The notes under the pieces are model-generated. The model did not search any database, was not told the DNA's origin, and saw nothing but the letters and a program-made list of their open reading frames with translations. Below are positions 52,101 to 61,900 of a DNA stretch of 64,000 nucleotides, piece by piece (within the stretch, counting starts at the first letter, position 1; every line of letters begins with the position of its first letter). The stretch comes from CAYWNA01 sp964459305 (GTDB lineage Bacteria; Planctomycetota; Planctomycetia; Pirellulales; Pirellulaceae): contig CAYWNA010000042.1 in NCBI GenBank assembly GCA_964459305.1, positions 1 to 64,000 on the forward strand, read 5' to 3'. Made by a program: the position numbers and the translations under genes.

Positions 52101-52329
52101 CTAGCGATGCGATATGCTCGCGGGCTTTCTCGACGTTCTTCGCGTCGACATCCAAGCTGTGGACGAAAAAATTGTCGCTCTGTCGCAACGACGCGGTCAG
52201 TTTTCCGTCACCACATCCAAGATGAACAATCAGCCCTCCCCGGATTCCGGAAGACTTCACCGCCTCGCCCACATCGCCAAATGCGGGGACGGCCGGCACC
52301 AAAAGCAGATAGAGTACGGCTTTTTTCAT
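49114..52329 (-). CDS. Exported methyltransferase-like / PQQ-type beta-propeller fusion
   Basis: Protein of 1,071 aa with a signal peptide (MKKAVLYLLLVPAVPAFG). At about 20-140 is a SAM-methyltransferase-like Rossmann domain: GLIVHLGCGDGKLTASL (motif I), VHSLDVDAKNVEKAREHI, VSVDTFDGVHLPY and EEIVRVLAPGGVALTL. It is joined by RKPRPEEIDEWTHYLHG to a long propeller (AFNASSGEKFWQSSD, ALSADSGETLWTAKH, ALDAATGSELWHYTT, CLSAGNGKLIWRFRA, ALSADDGSKLAEYGL). The chosen start has GAGGA five bases upstream. Two repeat-like insertions are read through in frame, at about 50480-50602 and 51919-51952. It is convergent with the oxidoreductase gene, only four bases away. The same two domains occur in another order at 14749-17991. 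Confidence 0.82.
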   Translation of the reverse strand: MKKAVLYLLLVPAVPAFGDVGEAVKSSGIRGGLIVHLGCGDGKLTASLRQSDNFFVHSLDVDAKNVEKAREHIASLGLYGKVSVDTFDGVHLPYIDNMVNLVVASGECQVASEEIVRVLAPGGVALTLDSRLSTLNSFRKPRPEEIDEWTHYLHGPDNNAVADDSVVGPPRRLQWQGGPKWTRHHDRMSSLSSLVSSGGRLLYIMDEGSTASIFTPSHWALIARDAFNGKILWKRKIDTWFARHKGLKDGPADAPRRLVASGGRVYVTLSLAGPVTALDAVTGETIRDYDGTEGTEEILLSDDVLFALVGPGSLGDGRRSDRPVENRTIMAFNASSGEKFWQSSDVVAAMTMAVDAGHVYYFNFDQKKAVCLARETGDRVWASDPLPTPERQTSFFASKLVVQDGVVLFASGEFSGMTKSGGGEKRSDTLTALSADSGETLWTAKHPPSGYSSPEDVFVIDGLVWCGDTSNGSQPGMLTGRDLKTGAVKHEFPPDEQNYWFHHRCYSGRATCKYIMTSRTGIEFIDFRKQHWDLNHWVRGACLYGIMPCNGLVYTPPAPCICYAEATLHSFNAFAPEQKAKSGEQRAGGSVSQDRLERGPAFDDSGSSLSALRSPPPNDWPTYRGTNTRSGVSKAGVPAQLNTAWKTKLGGKLSSLIVAGGKVFVAAVDRHSVHALDAATGSELWHYTTGGRVDSPPTYYQGRVLFGSADGWVYCLSAGNGKLIWRFRAAPEDRRILSYEQIESVWPVHGNVLVHDGIAHFVAGRSVFVDGGMYLYRLDAKLGKLISETVLDERNPKSGENLQGLVQWLNMAVGRPDILSCDGKRIYMRSQAFDLEGKRLAMGPKTKGPQEASMQGVEGAHLFCPTGFLDDSWFHRTYWLYGTTWGSGWSGYYIAGKHAPAGKIMCVSEDTAYVFGRQPQYYKWTVPMEYRLFAAHKRWKAPTTQETKKKRRRGGSSPADNQENYRWSTNVPILVRAMTLADRTLFIAGPRDVLDESKIGKEFDRQQELLTKQEAALDGTAGAALWALSADDGSKLAEYGLDAPPVFDGMAAAGGRLYLTTIDGKVQCFGQ
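50480..50602. repeat. AG/CT-rich palindromic insertion inside the propeller gene
   Basis: GGCGGAGAGCGGAGGGCTGA on the left is mirrored by CTCTCTGCTCTCCACTCTT on the right, giving an imperfect AG/CT-rich inverted repeat of about 120 bases. It is read in frame as a low-complexity linker containing KAKSGEQRAGGSVSQDR and DDSGSSLSALRSPPP. A smaller, similar AG/TC-rich stretch at 51919-51952 is read as LDSRLSTLNSF. Confidence 0.6.
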
Positions 52330-52529
52330 GATTTTCCTCTTCGGTCGCTTTCGAATCACTGGTCTTGGAACGACGTATTGGCGTTCGCATCGTCGCCGTG
52401 ATTATAACGCGACCGAAGAGGATTGGCATGCACCGTCGTTCGGTGTGTGCGTGGCCCGGGATCGCGCACACCGGCTGCTGAAACGGCTGGTGCTGGCTGC
52501 TATGCCTTGTGCAAGCACGACAACAGGGA

Positions 52530-52989
52530 TCATGGCAGTTCGAGCAGCGTTTCGTTGCGCTTCAGGTCTCTTACTCTGTCTTGGCCGCCTCCGCTCAATT
52601 TGGCAAGAAACAAATCGCGGCCTCCGTCACCTTTCATCGAGTCCCTGGCGTCGTCGTCCAAGACCGTGTCCCCAGGCACAAGGAGCGTACCAGTCACTTC
52701 CTCGACGCGGGCTTTGTACTTGGCCCCGTTGGCCCATCTTTCGCGCACGTCAGCCAGCATGTCGCCATCCGAGCCGCCGCCAACTCCGGGTGACCGTTAT
52801 GATATCCTTGCCATCGGTGCCAACGATGTAGAGCGTACCATCGGTGAGGTGCACACCAGTCTCCGTCCCTCCTACATGGATCGTAACCGTAGCAGTATCC
52901 GTGCCGTCGTTTCCGTCCGAAACCATGTAGGTGAACGTGTCCGCACCTTGGAAACACACCGGAACAGGGATTCCCGAGACCCATGCTCG
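52530..52989 (-). pseudogene. C-terminal remnant of a giant surface protein
   Basis: Two minus-strand frames carry consecutive parts of one protein end. First is ADTFTYMVSDGNDGTDTATV with LTDGTLYIVGTDGKDIITV (the start of an RTX/dockerin-like tail). Then, in another frame, come DTVLDDDARDSMKGDGGRD and LFLAKLSGGGQDRVRDLK. The Ca-binding repeats normally between them are missing. It directly follows the giant gene on the same strand and is probably the tail of a related, deleted gene. The 170 bases between 52360 and 52529 show nothing. Confidence 0.6.
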
Positions 52990-55900
52990 CTATGCGACTC
53001 CTACCTTTCTCGATACCTTCTGCCAATGCCAGAGCAAACCCTCAACAGCCTCTTCCAGGAACAAAGGCAGATCATCCTCGGCATCGCGATCATGTCGGCG
53101 TGATCTACTCCAAGCGGCCAGCACCGAATCGATTGCTCGGACAGACGCTGGATGAAATCGGTCGTCGGGCCAAACCCCATCCTCGCTCGGGCTGCTCGAT
53201 GGTTCAAGCACTGAAGATGGTCCCAGGTCCCCGATTTCAGCGTCATTCCCTACGCTAAGCCAGTCAGTTGGACGGATGCCTGTGGCTTGATGTCCGTAAT
53301 CATACCAGTGGCCGAGAAAGAGAACGGGAAGCGTAGGTTCAAGGTGTACTCCAGGAGTCAGCGACTCGCCCAGTTCGTCGTGGTCGCGGCCATAGAGATG
53401 ACCGATCTCGTGGATCAGTGTCGAGAACACGTCGACTCGGTTCCAGCCAAATCCGGCTGCGTCGATGTCGATTTGAATATGGTTCTGCTCCGGATAGGCC
53501 AATCCCAAGTATGGGGCGGCAATTTGCACCATCTCAAATGTGATCGAGGACGGGATAGGCACAGCCGCGGAGTGCGGTTCTCGCTGCTGCCAGTAGTCCG
53601 TCGCCCGCTGAGATGCCCTTTCGAGTTCCTTGTACGTTAGCTGTCTGCCTCCCGAAGTGGACGCCACACCGTCGACGACGAGCGATGCGAGCGGGGCGCT
53701 GCTGAAGTACATCTGGTCAATGTTCACTGTGTCGCGAACGCTGTTACCCGCCGTGCTGGGGTCTGTATCAATGACGCGCACGAGGACCGTGCCGGAGATC
53801 GCTGATGGCAGGGCGACCGGGTATAGCGTCAAGCTTGGCGTTGTGACGGTGGCGAGCTGACTCCAGTTTGAACCACCGTCGGTCGAATACTCGAACGTGA
53901 AGTCATCACCCTCAGAGTTGTTCGGGCGAGATGCTGTCACGTAAAAACTCTCCGCCCCATTGACATCGGCGAAAGTCCAGCGGTGATCCAGGTAGCTCGT
54001 CCGTTTGGCCGGCTTGCCGCCGGATCGCTTCTCCTGGAGCGTCTCGACGATTCCATCTGCCTCTGTGGTCGCCGTGTAATCATTGCCGACGATCGAGCCG
54101 GAAACGGTGCTCTCGTCGGTGGCCACAAAAGTCTGGAGATCGTCGTCTGTGATGGTAACCGTCGCGGATCCGCTGGCGCCGACCTTGTAAAAGTAGCTGT
54201 CGTCCTCGGCGAGTATCACGATAACGGTCTCGTTACCTTCGGCGTCGGAATCGTCGAATGGCGTGACTGTGATCGTGGTCGACGTCTGACCGTCGGGGAT
54301 CGTCGCTGTTCCGGTCAACGCAGTGTAATCCGTATTCGCGGTCGCCGAGCCGTTCACCGTGTAGAACACATCGAGGTCGCCGGTGGTGCCCTCGCGACTT
54401 AGCGTGAATTGGCCATTGTCCAGCGGTGACTCGACGGCCGTTGCATCCGTTGCCATGATGTTGACGCGAGTTCGCAGGTCGGCGATCAGGGACTCGAACG
54501 AAACGGCATCGACGTGCACCGATTCCAGCGTTGGCGTGTTTTGGGGCTTAACCGGCGAGCGATCCGTATCAACGACTCGCAAGAGAAGAGAGCCGTTTAG
54601 CGGCGCGGCCGAGAGATCGACATCGTACGATTGGCTTGTCGTCGAATTGACGGTGGCCAGCGCGGTCCACCCACCGCCGTTCAGTGAGTATTCGAACAAG
54701 AAGTCATCGGACTCGCCGTTTGCGTCACGCCACGCATCGAGTTGGAAGGACGTTACATCAGCGACAACGCCGAACGACCACTGGTAATTGTCGAGCGCGC
54801 TGCTCTTTTTGGGTTTCTTTTTGCTGCCGACCAGGGACTCGCCCTCCGTGATGCTTTGGGCGTCGCCATCGGTCGCCTGAAGGGCGGCGGCGTCGAACGG
54901 TTCGGCAGTCGGTTCAAGGCCCGCCGTGTAGGATGCGCCTCCAGCGACCATCGTGCCGCTGAGTGGGAAGTATGAGTATGCGATTGGCACATCGTTGTCG
55001 AGGTTTGTGCCATTGACGTCGGCTGGATCGAGTCCGCCATAGAGGCTGTCGGTGCTTACAGCCGCGGCAAGGACGATCGTGTAGGCGATGTCGCCATCCA
55101 CCAGCAGATCATCGACACCGGTGACCGTCACCGTCTGTGCCACGTTCCAGTCGCCCGAAGTGAAGCTTACGGTCGTCGGCAAGACCGTACCCTCGCCCGG
55201 GTCGTCTGAACTCAGACCGATCATCACGTTGGCCGTCGGCTCGCTGTCCAGCACAATCGTGAACGTGGCCTTCCCGCCACCCTCGGTCGTCTCCAGACCT
55301 GAAGTCGGAGACACCGTGATTCCAGGCGTGTCGTCCACGTCCGTCACCGTGATCGAGACCGTGGCCGTGTCCGTACCCGAACCGTCGCTCTCGTCGGCCG
55401 TCACCGTCAGCACGTGGCTGGTGGCTGTCTCCGCGTCCAAGCTCTTGCCCACCGCCAGACTCACCGCACCCGTGGTCCCGTCGATCTCGAACAGGCCGTC
55501 ATCGTTACCGCCCGTGATCGTGTAGCTGACCGTACCCGTCAGGTCGCCTTCCGTCGCCGAGACCGTGGCGATCACCACCGTGTCCGCGATGTCTTCCGTC
55601 ACCGTCGCCGGGTAGTCATCCGCACCGAACACCGGATCAAATTCATCCACGTTCGTCACCGTGATCGAGACCGTCGCCGTGTCCGTACCCGAACCGTCGC
55701 TCTCGCCCGCCGTCACCGTCAGCACGTGGCTGGTGGCCGTCTCCGCGTCCAAGCTCTTGCCCGCCGCCAAGCTCACCGCGCCCGTGGCGCCGTCAATCTC
55801 GAACAGGCCGTCATCGTTACCGCCCGTGATCGTGTAGCTGACCGTGCCCGTCAGGTCATCCTCCGTGGCCGACACCGTGGTGATCACCGACGTGTCCACG

Positions 55901-58900
55901 ATATCTTCCGCCACGGTTGCCGGGTAGTCATCCGCACCGAACACCGGATCGAATTCGTCCACGTCCGTCACCGTGATCGAGACCGTGGCCGTGTCCGTAC
56001 CCGAACCGTCGCTCTCGTCGGCCGTCACCGTCAGCACGTGGCTGGTGGCTGTCTCCGCGTCCAAGCTCTTGCCCACCGCCAGACTCACCGCACCCGTGGT
56101 CCCGTCGATCTCGAACAGGCCGTCATCGTTACCGCCCGTGATCGTGTAGCTGACCGTACCCGTCAGGTCGCCTTCCGTCGCCGAGACCGTGGCGATCACC
56201 ACCGTGTCCGCGATGTCTTCCGNNNNNNNNNNNNNNNNNNNNNNNNNNNNNNNNNNNNNNNNNNNNNNNNNNNNNNNNNNNNNNNNNNNNNNNNNNNNNN
56301 NNNNNNNNNNNNNNNNNNNNNNTCTTCCGCCACGGTTGCCGGGTAGTCATCCGCACCGAACACCGGATCGAATTCGTCCACGTCCGTCACTGTGATCGTG
56401 AACTGGGCCGCGCTCGTGCTGGTGTCCGTGCTTGTCGCCGTCACCTCGATCGTGTGGCTCGTGGCCGTCTCCGCATCCACCGATCCCTTCAGCGTTACCA
56501 CGCCCGTCGAGGCGTGGATCTGGAAACGGTCGTTGTCCAAGACGCCCGCCGCTAGGCCGTACGTTACCGTGTCTGTCACGTCCGGATCGCTTGCCTGGGC
56601 CGTGATCTGCACCGCCGTGCCTGTCGGTGCGTTCTCTGGAACCTCATTGTCGTCCGTGTCGATGTCGCTGACGGCGCCCACTGGGGAGTCGTTGTCGAGT
56701 ATCGTTAGGGTGTGCCTATCGGGCAGAATGACCGAGACTTGACCCACTGTACCATCGTCGAGGTTGGCGAGGTCCAAGACGATGGTCTCGTTGCCCTCAT
56801 CCAACGCATCGTTGACAATATCGATCGTGACCGAACGCGTATCTCCGTCGTTCGAGGGCACGTAGAAGCCCACGGTCTGCGTCGCGTAGTTGTAATCTAC
56901 GCCTAGCGTGGCGGAACCACTTTGCGAATCCACAATGTCGATCACGGCGGCTCGCATCAATGCCCCGCCGCTGGGAATGGACAGTGTGACGTCTATGGTC
57001 TGGCTTGTGCCGCTCTCTGCAACCGAGCTGCCGCTCAGTGCGAAGGACAGCGTTGCCGTATCGTCGTCCAGAATCGTCACTGTGTGCTCGTTGACCGCTC
57101 CGATTGTGATCTGTCCGGACGTACCATCGTTCAGGTGCGTCAAGTCGAACAGGTCCGTCTCGTCGCCTTCAACGTCCAGGTCTTCTTTGATCGTCAACGA
57201 CACCGATTGCGTTCCAGTTGCCGCACCGGCGGCAAACGTGATCGTTTTCGGGGCACCGTACGAGTAGTCCGATGGATGGGACGTGGTGCCCTCCAACCGG
57301 TCTCGGACATCGATGGACACGGCTCGCTCGAGCGTTCCCGCACCCACCACGCCATTGCCCGTGATTGTCAGTTGGACGTCAACAGCATGCGGCACATCAC
57401 CTTCATTCACGGAGCTGACGGCAGCAGCAAACGCCAACCGCGCCGTATCGTTGTCCACAATCGTCACCGAGTGTCCGGGCGAGGAGTATTCGATCAGCAG
57501 CGTCGGCTGCTCGGCGGTTGGTTGGGACGAATCCGTACTGTAGAAAGAAACACTGGCCCCGGACGTCAGACGCGACGCAATTCCCACATGAGTTGCGGTG
57601 CCGACGAGGGACTGTACAAACGAAACATCAACGGGGATCGAGTACGTTGTCAGAGTATCAACGGTTACATTCCCGACGACGGTCGTCGACGCGGTCGCAT
57701 CCGCTGTCGTCAGCACGCCATCGCCGGCGTAGCCAAGGAAGTTTACGGAGTGGGAAGGGTATCCGCCTGATGCATACGACGCGGTGAGCGTCAACGACGC
57801 CGAGAGGACGCTGGCGTTGGACGGGATTGCGGTGATGTCGAACTCAAATAGCGAGCGGTCCTCGTCGCGGGGAGGTTGCAGCTTGGCGGTCGTCACGGTT
57901 GTACCAGTCGACCACAATTGTTCGAAGTCGCCATTGCCGTCCCCGTCGCGGGCCGTGCCGTCGGCGGCCGCCAGTCGCGAGATCGCCAACGTACCGCCGC
58001 CGGCCGCCAGTTGAACTTGCCCTCCTGTGCCGTCGACCAGATTGTCTAGTGCCAAGTGAAAAGCCTCCGAACCTTCCACTCGGTCATCGTTTGTAAGCGA
58101 CACATCGACACTCCGCGTTTCCCCGTCTCCGGAACCGGCAGCGAAGGTGAGCGTCGACGTGGTGAAGGTGTAATCGCTGTTCGCACCGGTCGCGGTCGCC
58201 GTGCCCGAAAGCAGGTCGACCACGTCGACGGAAACATCTGCCCCCAGCACACCGCCGCTGGGAATATCGAGCTCGATGGTCACTGTGTGCGTCCCGGCTG
58301 GCTCGTTGGCAGAGCTGGTCGCTGCGGCGAATTTGATGGTAGCCGTGTCATCGTCCGTCACGTCCACCGTGTCCGTGCCGTTCGCATGACCGGTCGCCGT
58401 TGCCGTCACCGTTACCGTCTGTGTCCCGTCCGCGATCGCGTCATCTACCGCGTCGATGGCGAACGTGGCCGACGACTGCCCTGCGGCGATTGTCACCGTA
58501 TCCGGTACCGTCGCTTCGCTCGTGTCGTTGCTGGCGAGCGAAACCGTCAACGCGCCGGTCGTGTCCGTGTTCCGCATCACCGTGGCCGTCGTCGCCCCAG
58601 CACCGCCTCCTTCGGAGATGGATGACGCCGCGATCGTCACGGTCAACGCCGCCGTGTCATCGTCCGTCACGTCCACCGTGTCCGTGCCGTCCGCATAACC
58701 GGTCGCGGATGCCGTCACCGTCACCGTCTGGGTGCCGTCCACGATTGCGTCGTCCACGGCGTCCAGGTTTACGGTCACTGAGACCTGCCCCACCGGAATC
58801 GTGGCTGTGGCCGGCACCGTCGCCTCGGTGGTGTCGCTGCTCGCCAGGTTCACCGCCAATGCGGTCAACGTGTCCGTGCGGGTGATCGTGACCGTGGTGG

Positions 58901-61900
58901 CCGCTGGACCCGCGCTTTCCGCCACGGCGGCTGCCGCCACGTTCACAGTCAGCGCCGGGGGCGGGCCGTCATTGTCGGTGATGTTGACCGTCACGTCATC
59001 GATATTGAGGCCCGTGGGATAGTTGGGGTCGACCACGGTGCCGGTAACGGCGTGGCCGATCGTGCTTGTGTGAGTGCCCTCGACAAGCAAGTCGTCCAGG
59101 GCCCTCACTATAATCGTCTGGGCCGATGTGTCGGCCCGTGTGAACGTCACGCTGCCGAAAAAGTTAGCCCCGTCGAGGCTGACCTCGGTCTGCGAGTCGG
59201 CCGTGACCGTGATCTCCACGGCCCCAGTGGGGATCGTCGTCAGGGTAAGTTGGTACGTGTCGGTGGGGCCGTTCTCGGTCACATCCGTGCTCCCGCCTGT
59301 CTCAGTGACCCGGACCCCGTGAGCCGCCCAGTTCCCAAAATTGACGTCCTGGGTCACGAAGCCGGGCACGAGCGCGACCGTGTGGGAGTTGCCGGCGAGC
59401 GCGTGGGAGACGAACACGTCCCCGACCCCGTTGGTGTCGCCCGGCACGAGGTTCGTGGCCCTGGAGTCGAAGGCCACCGTGGCGGCCCCGCTGCTGATGG
59501 CGCTGCGAAGGCTCATGTCGTTTCCGCCAACGTCGCCAGCGCCCGTGCTCACGCGGGTGGTCGTGCCCGCAACCAGATCGCGCACGAAAATGTCTGTCTG
59601 GCCGTTCGTATCGCCTGCCACAAGGTTCGTGGCCGTTGATTCGAAAACGACGTAACGGCCGTCCGGGCTGATCGAGCAGCGGGTGCTGCCGCCGTTACCC
59701 TGGTTGCCCGCCGAATCGCGGCTCACCAGGCTGAGCGCCCCGGTGTCGCGGTCATAGACAAAGACGTCTGCCTGTCCGTTGGTGTCGCCAGACACCAGGT
59801 TGGAGGCACCCGAAGCGAACGCGACGTAGCGGCCGTCGGCGCTGATCGTAACGTAGTCGCTCCAATCGTTGGCTTGCACGCCGCCGGGACCGAGGTTGAT
59901 TCGCTCCAACGCGTCGGCCTCCCGGTCGAAGACGAACACGTCGGATTCTGCGTTGGTGTCGCCGCTGACCAGATCGGTGGCGTTGGACCAGAAGGCCACG
60001 TGGCGGCCATCGCCACTCAGCGCTGGCGACCGGCTGATGGCGTTCCCCGTGCCTGCGCCGGAGACGGACTGACTGATCAACTCCAGTGTGTCGGTCTGGC
60101 GGTCGAAGACAAACACGTCGCCCGTCGAGTTGTTGTCGTTGGCCGACAGGTTGTCGGCATAAGAGACGAAGGCCACGTAGCGCCCGTCCATGCTGATCGC
60201 CGGCATGTCGCTATTGTCGTTGGCCTGAGTACCGTCGGAGCCGACGCTCACCCGCTCGACCGCGTCGGCTTGGCGGTCATAGACGAAGATATCGTAGTCG
60301 TTGTTCGTATCGAGGGGGACGAGATTGGAGGCCGCGGACTTGTACACCACGTATCGTCCGTCCGCGCTAAGCGGCGTCGAGGCGCTATGATTGTAACTGA
60401 AGCTGTTGGCCTCGACCCCACCGGGAGCGACGTTGACTCGCTCGATTGTGCCCTCGCGTGTGTCGAAGAGAAACACGTCCCTCCTGCCGTTGGTATCGCC
60501 CGGTACCAGCGTTGCGTCGGAGGAATCGAACATGACGTATCGTCCATCCGCACTGACGTCTGAATAGGTCCCCTCTTTCACCGCTTGGCTGCCGTCGTGC
60601 GCGAGATTCGCGCGGACTATCCCGTCGACCGGCGCCGGGTACGTTTGCCCCCAGCCGGTCTGCTGGACTTCCGCCACGTTGTAGTTGCCTGGCAGGAGAG
60701 CGGAAAAAGTGTAATGGCCGTCGGCGTCCGTGGCGGTCGACATCTCACCAGCGTCGAGTAGGCCGTCGCCGTCGGTGTCGAGGAAAATCGTCCACCCTTC
60801 CAGTCCCGGCTCGCCGGGCTGGCCCCACACACCGTCGCCGTCGAGGTCGTTCCACTTGGCCCCCTGGATCGCGGCGGTTCCCTGCTCACCGAAATCGACA
60901 TTCCCACGGACCTGGGCCGAAGAGACCAGCACGGTGTGGGCAACCGCGCCGATCGTCCCTGCGTCTCGTATGTACGTGGTGATCGCGTCGTCCGCGGCGG
61001 CGGCTATCACCACTTGGCGGCCATCGGGCGTGACGGCCGTCATCCGCATGTCGGTCAGTCCGGGGAGCATCTCGACGATCGTCAATGCGCCTGTCGCGGC
61101 GTCGCGGTTAAAAACGGACACCACGTCGTCCATCATCGAGGCGACGTAAACGTGAGTTCCGTCCGGGCTTGCGGCCACGCCCCAAGCTCCGTCGAGGCCG
61201 TCCGCTCCGTCCACGCCGTCCTCCACGAGCCCCACGAAGCTCACCAGGCCTGTCGACGGGTCGCAGGCGAAGATCCCCACTTCGTCCCAGACGAAGTCGG
61301 CCGTGTAAATGTGTTTTCCGTCCGGCGTGACGGCCATCTCACGCACGGCGTCAAGTCCGCCCGTCGTGTCCACGCCCTGGTAGAGCACCTGCGTCTGGAT
61401 GAGCAGGCCGGTCGTCGGGTCACGACGAAACACGGCCAGCGCATTGTCGTTGTAACTGACGGTATAGACCCATGCCCCATCAGGACTCGTCGCCACGCAC
61501 ATCACGGCCTCGAGTCCCTCGACTCCGTCGATACCGTTCGTCAGGATTTGAGCCGTCGAAAGCCGGCCCGTTGTGGGATCGCGGTCGAAGACCACCAACG
61601 CGTCGTCCGTCGACGCGACGGCATAGAGATGCTCTCCGTCAGGACTGAGACGGATCGAAGCGATCCCCCCTAACGCCTCGACTCCGTCTTCTCCCGAACG
61701 CAACACCTCGATGAAGCTAAGCGTTCCGGTAACGGCATCGCGCGCGAACACGGCTACCGTGAAATCGGTCCCTCCGGCGGCGGCGTAGACGTGGCTCCCG
61801 TCCGGGCTCACCGTGACCGCGTCGGCGTACTCCAGGCCATCCACACCGCCCACGCCGTTGGTGACCACCTGGACCTGCGTCAAGTCGCCCGTTGCCGTGT

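Noticed and set aside
55414..56346. Plus-strand His/Arg-rich open frame across the cadherin repeats
   Set aside because: It is the antisense of a repetitive acidic coding sequence and has no independent evidence.
55321..56400. Regular repeats that could be taken for a CRISPR array
   Set aside because: The period is 312 bases without spacers, and it lies in frame inside a protein gene as cadherin units.
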